NCBI GenBank assembly: GCA_009840005.1 | Contig: VXOR01000042.1 | Span: forward strand, 8,163 to 72,162 | Direction of reading: 5' to 3' | Origin: Gemmatimonadota bacterium | GTDB taxonomy: Bacteria; Latescibacterota; UBA2968; UBA8231 | DNA: 64,000 bases | Shown here: piece after piece, positions 1 through 7,719 of the stretch | How positions within the stretch are numbered: position 1 is the stretch's first letter | Layout of the letters: each line of letters starts with the position of its first letter | The notes under the pieces: generated by a model | Told to the model about the DNA's origin: nothing | Seen by the model: the letters and a program-made list of their open reading frames with translations, nothing else | Database searches by the model: none | Translations under genes and position numbers: made by a program

Positions 1-785
1 GGGAGGATGCCGCTGGCGAAAGTCTGCTTAGTCTCTACGACTATGGCGACGGCCCCAATCCCACGGACATACCAACCATAGGCGTCTATCTCGGCGGTCA
101 CTTCACCCAGAGACGCGAGCTGAGCGTTGCCCGCGAAAGTAACGACGCCGGTGCCGGTCTGGTGGACGCGCAGACACTCAAAGGTGCCCGCCGGTAGCCG
201 AATCTCGCCCCACGAATCAACCGCGTACTGATAGTCGTACAGGCCGGAACTTGTCACCCCGGGTGCTAGAGTCTGGTCCAAGAAGAAATTTTCGACCGTC
301 CAGCTTTTGCCAAACTCGAGTGGCCAAGGAGTTCCTATATCGACAAGCGGGATGGGGACTTGTCCGGCTGGCCCTTCGGCTCCGACAGCGACATCACCTG
401 CGGCACTGCGCTGGAAATAGTTGTACGTCTCAATCTCGTCCGTTCCGCCAATGGCATTGGGCACAGTAGTAATGTTATGGACGGCGTAATCAGCGTTGGG
501 AAAGCTAGCGGCGTCGGGGGCCTGCTCCAGCGGGATGACTGAACTGCGGATGAAGGTAAGTATGCTGTTGGCAGGAGAGTTTGTGAGATCGAAGGACTGA
601 CCCGCACCGGCAGAGCCGATGTCGAAACCAGTGTCCTCTAGGCTGCTAGGGACTGTGGCGATTTCTTGTTCCCAAGTCATGCCTAATGATAGGCGTAAAT
701 CGTCGGGAGAAAGGGTGATCTGGGCTGTAGCAGACAGGGGGAGGAAGACGAGGGCGATTGATGCTAATGCACGGACAATGAACAT
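1..785 (-). CDS. Secreted protein of unknown function (3' end beyond window)
   Basis: An open frame runs leftward from an ATG at 785 to the window edge without a stop, about 261 codons. The first ~22 residues form a typical signal peptide: a positive start, a hydrophobic core LASIALVFLPLS, then ATAQ as a likely signal peptidase I site. The mature part has no family I can name. It contains a segment GEIRLPAGTFECLRV that resembles secreted proteins whose C-terminal half forms a beta-rich, lipocalin-like or DUF3108-like fold, but this is only an impression. The protein is probably exported to the periplasm or cell surface. The 3' end is missing from the window, so full length is unknown. Confidence 0.7.
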   Translation of the reverse strand, partial: MFIVRALASIALVFLPLSATAQITLSPDDLRLSLGMTWEQEIATVPSSLEDTGFDIGSAGAGQSFDLTNSPANSILTFIRSSVIPLEQAPDAASFPNADYAVHNITTVPNAIGGTDEIETYNYFQRSAAGDVAVGAEGPAGQVPIPLVDIGTPWPLEFGKSWTVENFFLDQTLAPGVTSSGLYDYQYAVDSWGEIRLPAGTFECLRVHQTGTGVVTFAGNAQLASLGEVTAEIDAYGWYVRGIGAVAIVVETKQTFASGIL

Positions 786-825
786 GGTGGTATTCCTTCG
801 GCGATAAGAGTATAGAACTGTGCAG

Positions 826-897
826 TTAAATCAGTGGCGATTGCCCCATGACGATCTCAGCGATTTCGCCAAACCGAACGCGAGTCCACTCTATCAC
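826..897 (-). pseudogene. hsdS N-terminal remnant (23 codons)
   Basis: Starting at a GTG that overlaps the HEPN stop codon (GTGA), 23 codons encode IEWTRVRFGEIAEIVMGQSP and then end in TAA. This matches the beginning of type I restriction specificity subunits (W-x-x-V-x-L-G-D/E-I-A-E-I-x-x-G-x-S-P) and resembles the intact HsdS at 15.2-16.4 kb, which begins MEWPRVRLGDVAQ. The rest of the gene is gone. HEPN/MNT pairs often sit beside hsdS in type I loci, so this looks like the stump of a deleted restriction system. The motif is short, hence moderate confidence. Confidence 0.6.
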
Positions 898-1135
898 GTC
901 CCTTCCACCTTTGCCAACTCCCGTCGAACCTGTCCAAGCAACGCTTCGACGAGTGCGAGCGCACCCTTGCGATCGATCGGCTCAGTACTCGAATCAACAC
1001 CCTCATAGCGAAATTCGACGGCGTACGGCGTGTACCCGGTCAGCTTGCCGAAAGGCTTCTTATCGATCCCCGGAGCGTGAGGAGGTCGCGCTCGGCCGCT
1101 TGCAACATGGCCCTCGCGCACTTAACGTCGCTCAT
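894..1135 (-). pseudogene. HEPN-domain protein, frameshifted and internally deleted
   Basis: From an ATG at 1135 (overlapping the MNT gene by 14 bases) the frame reads MSDVKCARAMLQAAERDLLT, a good HEPN N-terminus, but after LRG it leaves frame. A different frame then continues with LTGYTPYAVEFRYEG and GALALVEALLGQVRRELA, the typical C-terminal half of HEPN proteins. The central part, including the usual FHAQQAxEKALKA helix, is absent. Intact HEPN proteins are about 120-130 residues; only about 75 remain over the two frames. HEPN proteins are the RNase or toxin half of HEPN-MNT pairs, so this half appears dead. A sequencing error alone would not explain the missing middle. Confidence 0.65.
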
Positions 1136-1457
1136 AGAGCACCTTTCCTTCCCGTAGCGCCCGCGCCAAAACGTGGTTGAGAGAGTCGCGCCAGTAGGCG
1201 ACGTCTTCATGGGAATAGACCAAGACGTCGGCGGGGACGAGAAATCCCGCCAGTGCGTGGTAGAGGCGGACCATTTCTTTGTGGCGGCTTCGCTCCGGCC
1301 CGAAGGGCTCGCATTCTACGACGATCAGATCGATATCCGAATCTTCTCGTGCGTCGCCGCGAGCGCGGGAGCCGAAGAGGATTACTTGTTCGGGATCAAC
1401 TTCGGCGACGATGGCCTGAACCATCTGGTCGAGCAGTGCGTCGGTGACCGGGGTCAT
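1122..1457 (-). CDS. MNT-family nucleotidyltransferase (antitoxin-type)
   Basis: A 111-residue minimal nucleotidyltransferase. The signature GSRARGDAREDSDIDLIVV near residues 29-47 gives the G-S motif and the D-x-D metal-binding pair of the polymerase-beta fold. In HEPN-MNT toxin-antitoxin pairs the MNT protein modifies (AMPylates) and neutralises the HEPN RNase. Here the gene is intact and overlaps the start of the downstream HEPN gene by 14 bases, as expected for a coupled pair. However, the HEPN gene is broken, so the MNT protein is probably an orphan antitoxin left over from a decayed restriction locus. Confidence 0.85.
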   Translation of the reverse strand: MTPVTDALLDQMVQAIVAEVDPEQVILFGSRARGDAREDSDIDLIVVECEPFGPERSRHKEMVRLYHALAGFLVPADVLVYSHEDVAYWRDSLNHVLARALREGKVLYERR

Positions 1458-1492
1458 TGCCTCGCTGTGGTAGAAAAATCGCTCACAGCTTC

Positions 1493-2332
1493 TCAGGCCC
1501 GCTGCCAGCGGCTGGGATTCACTCCCGGTGCGTCGCTTGCCATATTATTGGGTTTGTTGGGCACGTCAAAGTCCCAGTGCCGCGTATTGGGATCGGCGAA
1601 AAAAGGACGCACCGACTCGGGCAGCCCGGCCAAGTCCTCCTCGGCCCAGTTCTCGACCTCATCAATAGGGCCGGCCCAGGACGGGCGATACGCAATGGCC
1701 AGCACCGAGCGCGTGTGCTCGCCCCTGTTGGGCCAAGTCCCGTGAAAAGCACGGTGGTTGAGAAAAACCGCCGAGCCGGCCTTGCACGGCACCACCACCT
1801 CCTCGGGATGGCGCTCGTAGCGCATGTACGGATTGGCGTCGGCGTGCATGCACAGATGAGAGCGCGGAATGACGCGGAAAGGCGACACCTCGGGCGTCAG
1901 GTCGTCGAGATAGTAGAGCACGCGGATGGTGAAGGGACAACTGCCGTTGTACCCGAAAATCTGCGAGCCGTAGGGCTGCCCGTCCGTGTGCAGGCTGATA
2001 CCGGGCGTGCCGGGCTCGGAGCGGTCGTACCCGTAGCTGAGAAAGACGATCTCGTCGCCGAAGACCTGGCGCAAAAAATCAACGGTCGGCGCATGGGCTA
2101 TGAGATCAGTCACAGCCCCTCCTTCAAACTGGATCTGGGACTTGCCGCGCTGGTGCGGACTGTAGTCGCGCGGCGTGGTCTCCCAAGTTTCAGATTGGGC
2201 CTTGAGACGGGCGATGTGCTCGGGGCTGAGCAGGTCGGGAATGACCAGATAGCCTTCGAGCTCAACGTGGCGGATGCGCTCGCCCAGCGTGAGGGCGGAC
2301 CAGTCGCGGTCGTCGATGGTGGCTTTTTGCAT
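1493..2332 (-). CDS. Phytanoyl-CoA dioxygenase family protein (PhyH)
   Basis: An Fe(II)/2-oxoglutarate oxygenase of about 279 residues. The iron ligands are visible as H-T-D (HTDGQPYGS, near residue 115) and the distal histidine in LNHRAFHGTWPN, with the following Arg (GEHTRSVLA) expected to hold 2-oxoglutarate. I chose the ATG at 2332 because GAGGAGAG lies 7-8 bases upstream. An earlier ATG at 2380 would overlap the upstream gene as ATGA and add 16 residues. It is the last gene of a four-gene operon with an Idh-type dehydrogenase, a 2-hydroxyacid dehydrogenase and a DMFase-like protein. The substrate cannot be told; such PhyH proteins act on many small molecules. Confidence 0.88.
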   Translation of the reverse strand: MQKATIDDRDWSALTLGERIRHVELEGYLVIPDLLSPEHIARLKAQSETWETTPRDYSPHQRGKSQIQFEGGAVTDLIAHAPTVDFLRQVFGDEIVFLSYGYDRSEPGTPGISLHTDGQPYGSQIFGYNGSCPFTIRVLYYLDDLTPEVSPFRVIPRSHLCMHADANPYMRYERHPEEVVVPCKAGSAVFLNHRAFHGTWPNRGEHTRSVLAIAYRPSWAGPIDEVENWAEEDLAGLPESVRPFFADPNTRHWDFDVPNKPNNMASDAPGVNPSRWQRA

Positions 2333-2376
2333 GGCAGACTCTCCTCGATTGAGATTTACCTCTTCTACACCTTTCG

Positions 2377-3456
2377 TCAATGGTCGATCAACACCCTTTC
2401 GCCAGTTTCCGCGCTCGCGTAAATCGCGTCCAGCAACTTCATGAAGGTCAGCGCCTCGGCAGGAGAGACATCAGGCGGCTGGGCACCGCGAATCGCGCTG
2501 GCAAAATCGCGGATCTCCGCGTTGAAGTCGCCGTCACCGTGTTCCACAAATTCACCAGCGGAATCGTCGCCTTCAGCGTAGATGGCACCCAACAACCGGC
2601 GCGTCCCCGCACGTCTCTTGCCTTCGGGCAGCGAAGTGGATTCCACCTCAATGGTGCCATTCGTACCCAAGACGCGCAAGCGCAAATCCCACGCCCGATC
2701 CGCCCAAGTGGAAATGACCGAGGAAGTATCCATCTGAATTGTCGTACCGCCGGCACAGCCCACCAGAAAACTCATGTAATCCTCGGCGTGACGCTCTACT
2801 TCTAGCGTTGTTGGAAACGCGCTATGGCTGACGGCAAAAGCCCACTCGGGTTGCGGACAACCCAGTAGAAACCAGGCCTGATCGAGGTAGTGCGAACCGT
2901 GTTGGCCCAATGCACCACCCTTAAAACCCCACCGATATAGCCAGCTCCTGCCCGGCGGCGGCTCGTAATGGACTCCGCGCTCGCGATAGTGGTAGTGGAC
3001 GCGCGCATGGTACGCGCGCCCAATCCTGCCATCGGCAATCATTTGCCGGCTCTCTTTGTTTTCCACCTGATGCCGCATGAAATAGGAGTACACGAGCGTT
3101 TTCCCCGTGCTTGCTGCAACGTCGTTGATCTCCTCGACGTCTGCGGCATTGCGACCGTGCGGCTTCTGCACCAACACGTGCTTTCCCGCCTCCAGCGCCT
3201 CAATAACCATCGGCTTCCGCACATCGGGGGCAGTGGCGACTCCAACGGCTTCAACCTCGTCATCGGCGAGCAACTCTCGATAGTCGCCATAGACTCTGGG
3301 GACCTCGTTGTCCTCGGCGACCTGTCGCGCCAAATCTCGATCCAGATCGGCGACTGCCCAGGCGATGGTATCTTCGCCGACGTGGGCACCTGCCACCCAA
3401 GTCCTGCCAACTCGGCAGCCGATTACGCCCATTTTAATTTTGTCCATCACAATCAC
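2377..3456 (-). CDS. Gfo/Idh/MocA family oxidoreductase
   Basis: A 359-residue NAD(P)-dependent dehydrogenase. The N-terminal Rossmann domain starts KMGVIGCRVGRTW. The family's E-K-P motif appears as VLVQKPHGRNAADVEE near residue 96, with Gln replacing Glu and the catalytic Lys kept. The C-terminal domain has GALGQHGSHYLDQAWFLLG with the usual conserved His. Members oxidise or reduce sugars, inositols and related polyols. The start overlaps the stop of the upstream dehydrogenase by four bases (ATGA), so the genes are translationally coupled. An internal Met (residue 4) is an alternative start. Confidence 0.9.
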   Translation of the reverse strand: MIVMDKIKMGVIGCRVGRTWVAGAHVGEDTIAWAVADLDRDLARQVAEDNEVPRVYGDYRELLADDEVEAVGVATAPDVRKPMVIEALEAGKHVLVQKPHGRNAADVEEINDVAASTGKTLVYSYFMRHQVENKESRQMIADGRIGRAYHARVHYHYRERGVHYEPPPGRSWLYRWGFKGGALGQHGSHYLDQAWFLLGCPQPEWAFAVSHSAFPTTLEVERHAEDYMSFLVGCAGGTTIQMDTSSVISTWADRAWDLRLRVLGTNGTIEVESTSLPEGKRRAGTRRLLGAIYAEGDDSAGEFVEHGDGDFNAEIRDFASAIRGAQPPDVSPAEALTFMKLLDAIYASAETGERVLIDH

Positions 3457-4496
3457 CGCCTTTGCAACCGTTCGAGCTTTGCCTGCAACTCGGGCTTTTC
3501 CAGCACCTCCCTGTTGACCACATGCTCGGGAATTTCGCCGCGCTCAATTCGCGCCACCTGCCGGAGTCTGCCCCTCCAAGTCTGCATGTAGTACTCGTCG
3601 GTGTGGCACAGGGAGTGCGGCGCGACCACGACGTTGTCCATTTTGAGGAGGGGATTGTCCGCATCGACGGGCTCCTGCTCAAACACATCCAGCCCAGCGC
3701 CGCGAATGCGCCCGCTCTGCAAGATTCGAATCAGAGCTTGCTCATCGACGACGGGGCCTCGCGAAGTATTAATCAGGTACGCCGTCGGCTTCATCAAGTT
3801 CAATTCCCGCTCGCCGATCAGGTGGCGCGTCTGCTCGCTGAGCGGGACGCTGATGCTGACGAAATCGGACTCGGCCAGCAGGGTATCCATATCGACCAGT
3901 TCCACATCTACATCGGCCACATCTTCCTCGCTCAGCCTAGGATCGCAGCCCAAATGCCGCATGCCAAAGGGCTTGGCCAGCAGGAACATCTCGTGCCCGA
4001 TATTGCCCACGCCAATGGAACCGAGCGTCTTGCCAGTCACCCCTTCGCCGCGGTAGAGGTGCTGGTCGGCCCACCGCCCCTCGCGGGTGATCCGATCCTT
4101 GTTGATCAGGCGCGTGGCCAAGGCCAGAATAAAGGTGATGATGGTGCAGGCCATGGGCCGGCGCACGGCGTCGGGGGCCAAACAGAGCATTGTATTGGCC
4201 CGAGTCAGAGCCTCGACATCGACGTGGTCGTACCCAACGCCGGTGAGAAGCACGGCCACGAGCTGATCGTTGCCAACTAGGGAGCGCTCGCTCCAGCGGG
4301 ACCCGCCTGAGATAACCGCGTCGCAGCCGCGCACTTGCTCAGAGGCGATTTCCGCGCTCCGCTCGGCCAATATCCGGTACTGGACCCCGGACATTTCATC
4401 GAACAGTTCTAGCCCAGGACCGGGCAAGTCGAAATTCCCCTCCGCGTCGAAGAAATCCCGGGTGATCCCAACCGTAATTTTAGTGGTCATCTGCAT
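3453..4496 (-). CDS. D-isomer-specific 2-hydroxyacid dehydrogenase
   Basis: About 347 residues. The NAD-binding glycine loop is GSIGVGNIGHEMF. The catalytic residues are all present: Arg in LINTSRGPVVDE, Glu in GLDVFEQEPVDADNP and His in VVVAPHSLCHTDEYY. It should interconvert a 2-keto acid and a D-2-hydroxy acid using NAD(P)H. The frame is open further upstream, but that part overlaps the DMFase-like gene and looks non-coding. I chose ATG 4496, directly after the upstream stop (TGATATG); ATG 4490 is nearly as good. It sits second in a four-gene operon, consistent with catabolism of a small hydroxylated compound. Confidence 0.9.
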   Translation of the reverse strand: MQMTTKITVGITRDFFDAEGNFDLPGPGLELFDEMSGVQYRILAERSAEIASEQVRGCDAVISGGSRWSERSLVGNDQLVAVLLTGVGYDHVDVEALTRANTMLCLAPDAVRRPMACTIITFILALATRLINKDRITREGRWADQHLYRGEGVTGKTLGSIGVGNIGHEMFLLAKPFGMRHLGCDPRLSEEDVADVDVELVDMDTLLAESDFVSISVPLSEQTRHLIGERELNLMKPTAYLINTSRGPVVDEQALIRILQSGRIRGAGLDVFEQEPVDADNPLLKMDNVVVAPHSLCHTDEYYMQTWRGRLRQVARIERGEIPEHVVNREVLEKPELQAKLERLQRR

Positions 4497-4497
4497 A

Positions 4498-6741
4498 TCA
4501 ATCCATTTCTGCAAATCGGCGCAACACGTTTTCGGTGATGCGGGAGACATTGTTGTCGCCGTGGTTGTGAGAAAGGCAACTGCACCAACTGATGGAACCC
4601 ACCGAGAATACCGCGCCGCCCTTGGGGCCTTCAAAATACACCATGTCGGACCGCACTAAGGGGTTCTGGCTGCCGCCGGTATTGGGGGCCGAGACCAACT
4701 GGTCCTCAATGGCCACCTGGTACAGATCGGTGAAGCCCTCGGCCGAAGCGAGCAAGAGGGCGTGGTCGGGCGTGCCCAAGTCGCGGTCCATTCGGTCGAT
4801 CTCAAAGCCGCCAGCGCCGTGTTCCAGGACCAGGGCAGGAAAGTCGCCGATCAATTCCTCGGGATCTAGGCCCTCAAAGATAAAGGCCGCCCTCGGGTCC
4901 AAACTGTCCGGCTGCCGTTTATAGGGGCGGTTGCGGCCTCCGCCTTGGGAGGTAAAACCAACGCCGACCATTTTTTGCGGTGCTCGGTTGCGAAAGCGCC
5001 AGAGGCCACCCATCTCGCCGGTGGTGCTGTGAAAGTGCTCGCCGGGGGCGGCCTCCCAAGCGCGCGAGCCCCGCCAGCGCCTGACTTCGACGATGTGCGG
5101 ACGCTTAGGGTCGAAGGAGGCGATCCAGTAGAAGCCATTGCCGCCTAGGTACATCAGGCGGCCGCCCTCTGCCTGGTATGATTCTAGCCCTTTGAGCATG
5201 GACGCCGTCCAGTACTCTGGATGCGTGCCGGTGAGGATCACCTGGTACGGCTCCAACAACTCGCTGCCTTCGCAGTGCAACTCGTCGTCGGTGATCACAT
5301 CGTAGGCAAAGCCCTTGGTGTCCAGCCAGTCGAGCAGATGGAGATCGGCGTTGAGCAGGCGGGGCCAGTGCGCGGCCAAGGAGCGGGAAGGCATGCGGTA
5401 CAGGGGACGAAAATTGACGATCGGCCGCCAGCGCGACGAGTAGCAGACCCCCGTGCCGTCGCTGTGCAGGTCGTAACAACTCAAGAGCTGCTGGTCCTGC
5501 ATGTACCGATCCTGCGGGACGGCGTCGCTGCTTTCGCGCAGGTCCAGCATGGCGCGGATCGGATCGTTAAAGCGCTGGTTGGCATAGACGAGGTACGTGA
5601 GCGTGGGTGCCAAGAAGGCAATGCGGGCTTGGGCCTTTTCGGGGACGACGATAAAGGGCAGATAATCCTCGGCATCGGCGCTGGACTTCGGCGAGGCTTC
5701 GACGGTGAGCTCAGCCGAACCGCTCAGACTTCGGCGAGCTCTGTCGAGTCGTCGAGTCGTCAAATGGGCCGCGTACACGCCGCTCGGCCAGTCTGAGGGC
5801 ACGGTCCACTCAAAGGCGGCATCCCACTGGGCGTCTTCGAGATCGTCGTCGTGGAAGTGAATGGCTCCGTACTGGCTGGGGGCGACTTTGAAATCCGCCT
5901 CGTCGCCGGTCCAGTTGTGCCCGGTCACAGCCCGGGTCGGCAGGTTGACCGTGCGGCCGTGGAGTTGGTGGGCCTCGGTATCGCGCACTATTTCCGCGCC
6001 GATATCTAGGGAAAAGTCCCAGTTGGCGATCGGGGTGTCGGCGTCGGCCTCCGCCACGGAGAGCGCACGGTCGTAAAGCCGCGGATTGTCGATCTTGCCA
6101 TTGAAGTGGTGGGTGGCCACCGGCCCCGATGCGGCGGCCATCAGCAAATCCTCCTCGTTTTCCCCCACAGCCAAGGGACGGATGGTTTTGCAAACCTGTG
6201 CTCGGGCACGAGGCACCGGCCAGTTGGACTGCAGCTCCTGATAGAGGCAGACTGCGCCCGTAGCCGCGTCGTAGCTGGCGGCGATACAGTGCCATTGCGC
6301 TGGGTGCAGGGCCACGCCAGTGCTCACTTTTTCCAGCCGCGTCCCATCGCCAATCCACAGGGCCAGCGACCCGTCCTCGGCGATAAAGAGACCATAGCCC
6401 GATTGGCCAGACAACTTGGTCAACAACCCTTGCAGGCCCTTTTGCGGCGTGGTGGGGTAAATCCACGCCCGCAGGGTAAACCCATTGGGGCAATTCAACA
6501 AAGGGTGGTGCGGCACGGCCGCGTACGAGCCGCTGTGGATGGCCTGGTACTGGCCCGGGTACTCACCGCTGATCGAGGATGCGAGCGCTTCGATTTTGCA
6601 GCCAGGCCCCTTGGGATTGGCGTCTGTGTGCCGCAGGCGCACGAGTTGGGCGCGGTATGTGGGCGCTTCGCTACTGACCATAAAGCGTATGGTCTGCCCG
6701 GGCCGCACGCTGAAACGGTCGCTGTACCCGACGATTTTCAT
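4498..6741 (-). CDS. N,N-dimethylformamidase large-subunit-like protein with LamG domain
   Basis: About 747 residues, first gene of the operon. The start at ATG 6741 is supported by AAGGAG six to seven bases upstream. After a beta-rich N-terminus, residues ~60-200 look like a concanavalin/laminin-G domain (FTLRAWIYPTT; GYGLFIAEDGSLALWIGDG; HPAQWHCIAASYD). The C-terminal half resembles the large subunit of N,N-dimethylformamidase: RIAFLAPTLTYLVYANQRF, ADLHLLDWLDTKGFAYDVITDDELH, VILTGTHPEYWT and GGRLMYLGGNGFYW. True DMFases are iron enzymes that hydrolyse amides; homologues in environmental genomes are mostly uncharacterised. No signal peptide is seen, so it is probably cytoplasmic. Confidence 0.8.
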   Translation of the reverse strand: MKIVGYSDRFSVRPGQTIRFMVSSEAPTYRAQLVRLRHTDANPKGPGCKIEALASSISGEYPGQYQAIHSGSYAAVPHHPLLNCPNGFTLRAWIYPTTPQKGLQGLLTKLSGQSGYGLFIAEDGSLALWIGDGTRLEKVSTGVALHPAQWHCIAASYDAATGAVCLYQELQSNWPVPRARAQVCKTIRPLAVGENEEDLLMAAASGPVATHHFNGKIDNPRLYDRALSVAEADADTPIANWDFSLDIGAEIVRDTEAHQLHGRTVNLPTRAVTGHNWTGDEADFKVAPSQYGAIHFHDDDLEDAQWDAAFEWTVPSDWPSGVYAAHLTTRRLDRARRSLSGSAELTVEASPKSSADAEDYLPFIVVPEKAQARIAFLAPTLTYLVYANQRFNDPIRAMLDLRESSDAVPQDRYMQDQQLLSCYDLHSDGTGVCYSSRWRPIVNFRPLYRMPSRSLAAHWPRLLNADLHLLDWLDTKGFAYDVITDDELHCEGSELLEPYQVILTGTHPEYWTASMLKGLESYQAEGGRLMYLGGNGFYWIASFDPKRPHIVEVRRWRGSRAWEAAPGEHFHSTTGEMGGLWRFRNRAPQKMVGVGFTSQGGGRNRPYKRQPDSLDPRAAFIFEGLDPEELIGDFPALVLEHGAGGFEIDRMDRDLGTPDHALLLASAEGFTDLYQVAIEDQLVSAPNTGGSQNPLVRSDMVYFEGPKGGAVFSVGSISWCSCLSHNHGDNNVSRITENVLRRFAEMD

Positions 6742-6804
6742 TGATTTCTCCTTGCCACTAGGGCCGTCAACACCCCTGCAACCAAGCTGGGGACCGTCCG
6801 CGCT

Positions 6805-6849
6805 GGTCTCTGGCGCGCAAGAATAGCGGAACGCGGAAAGTGTGTCAAT
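6805..6849. repeat. Dispersed repeat, copy 1
   Basis: A ~45-base unit beginning GGTCTCT and containing AGAATAGCGGAACGCGG and AAAGTGTGTCAAT. It recurs 92 bases downstream almost unchanged and again near 21.55 kb in degenerate form. It lies upstream of the catabolic operon start and overlaps no gene. Function unknown. Confidence 0.7.
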
Positions 6850-6896
6850 CGGTTCGTCGGTCAAAGGGCATCTCGACCGACATGAAGGCGAGTGAT

Positions 6897-6950
6897 GGTC
6901 TCTATCGTGCGAGAATAGGGGAACGCGGAAAGTGTGTCAATAAAGCGGAG
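6897..6950. repeat. Dispersed repeat, copy 2
   Basis: Second copy of the unit at 6805, reading GGTCTCTATCGTGCGAGAAT then GGGGAACGCGG and AAAGTGTGTCAAT, extended by AAAGCGGAG. It ends four bases before the -35 element of the Phd-VapC promoter. The extension AAGCGGAG is shared with the 21.55 kb copy, so copy 2 and copy 3 share the longer form. Confidence 0.7.
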
Positions 6951-6954
6951 ATTG

Positions 6955-6983
6955 TTGACAACAAGAGATGTGCGGTTTAATAT
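6955..6983 (+). promoter_or_regulatory. Sigma-70-type promoter of the phd-vapC operon
   Basis: A perfect TTGACA at 6955-6960 is separated by exactly 17 bases from TAATAT at 6978-6983 (4 of 6 to the -10 consensus). Transcription would begin about 6990, next to the palindromic operator, and run into the antitoxin gene at 7022. Confidence 0.65.
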
Positions 6984-6995
6984 GGTCATGTAAAA

Positions 6996-7009
6996 TGACT
7001 ATATAGTCA
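6996..7009. promoter_or_regulatory. Palindromic operator of the phd-vapC operon
   Basis: TGACTATATAGTCA is a perfect 14-base palindrome just downstream of the -10 element and overlapping the Shine-Dalgarno AGGAG (7009-7013). Phd/YefM antitoxins bind such palindromes to autorepress their operons, so this is the likely binding site. Confidence 0.65.
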
Positions 7010-7021
7010 GGAGTTGAGACC

Positions 7022-7261
7022 ATGCAGATGCCTATCAGCGAGTTCAAAGCCAAATGCACCCAAGTCGTGCGTGAAGTCGGCACCAAATACCAAACCGTGG
7101 AGTTGACTAATCGCGGCAAGGTCGTAGCACGCATCGTCCCTCCTGAGCCGGAGACCAAACCCGACCCCCAATCCTTCTTCGGCTCGCTCCGCGGTACGGT
7201 CGCGTACCAGCCCGGCTGGGATGAGCCGCTCGGCGAGGATGATTGGGAAGCCTGCCAGTGA
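7022..7261 (+). CDS. Phd/YefM-family antitoxin
   Basis: A 79-residue protein. The N-terminus MQMPISEFKAKCTQVVREV with TVELTNRGKVVARIVP is the Phd/YefM DNA-binding fold. The C-terminal tail, rich in acidic and aromatic residues (GWDEPLGEDDWEACQ), is the expected toxin-binding part. AGGAG sits eight bases before ATG 7022; ATG 7028 is a second possibility. It should neutralise the PIN toxin encoded next, whose GTG start overlaps this stop by four bases, and repress its own promoter through the adjacent palindrome. Confidence 0.9.
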   Translation: MQMPISEFKAKCTQVVREVGTKYQTVELTNRGKVVARIVPPEPETKPDPQSFFGSLRGTVAYQPGWDEPLGEDDWEACQ

Positions 7262-7656
7262 AGTACTTGCTCGACACCCATGCGTGGATCTGGGCTTTGG
7301 AGGCACCGGAAAAACTGCCCAACCCAATAAGAGCGATGCTGCTGGAGGCGGATAACCTGCCCTTTGGGTTAGCGGCGATCAGCCCTTGGGAAGTGGCGAA
7401 AAAAGAGTCCAAGGGGCTTTTGCATTTATCTATGCCCGTGCGCCAGTGGGTAGCGCACGCCACCCAAGCCCCGTTTATAGAGCTGCTGCCCCTTTCGGTG
7501 GATATAGCCCTCGAATCGGCGCATTTGCCTGCCCCCTTCCACAAAGACCCGGCCGACCAAATGATCGTCGCCACAGCGCGGCTGCACAGCCTGGTGCTAA
7601 TCAGTGCCGACCAACGGCTGCGCACCTATCCACACGTGCAAACAAAGTGGCGATAG
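7258..7656 (+). CDS. vapC: PIN-domain toxin (VapC-like)
   Basis: About 132 residues from a GTG that overlaps the antitoxin stop (GTGA); an in-frame ATG at 7243 would give five more residues but lies inside the antitoxin gene. The PIN-domain acidic residues are visible: Asp in KYLLDTHAWIW, Glu in ISPWEVAKK and Asp in HKDPADQMIVATAR. PIN toxins of this subtype are Mg-dependent RNases that cut tRNA or rRNA. All catalytic positions look intact, so the pair is probably functional. It marks the left edge of the defence island. Confidence 0.92.
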   Translation: MKYLLDTHAWIWALEAPEKLPNPIRAMLLEADNLPFGLAAISPWEVAKKESKGLLHLSMPVRQWVAHATQAPFIELLPLSVDIALESAHLPAPFHKDPADQMIVATARLHSLVLISADQRLRTYPHVQTKWR

Positions 7657-7719
7657 TAAATCAATCTATCCGGCAAACTTTTGCTTGATTAGTTGTACGC
7701 GCTGTTGGCCCCGGTGGGC

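Noticed and set aside
894..1135. HEPN break as another selenocysteine or programmed frameshift
   Set aside because: The frame change is not at a TGA and the middle of the protein is missing; a deletion is the simple explanation.
1173..1745. Plus-strand open frame of 190 codons
   Set aside because: Antisense to the MNT gene and the PhyH 3' end, no motif, no Shine-Dalgarno; a GC-rich shadow frame.
1457..2422. Plus-strand open frame of 321 codons opposite PhyH
   Set aside because: Exactly antisense to a gene with intact catalytic residues; its codon pattern is a mirror effect.
7660..7719. GGCCC-CGGT-GGGCC as a terminator between vapC and the PLD-like gene
   Set aside because: Only five base pairs and no T-run; too weak to call.
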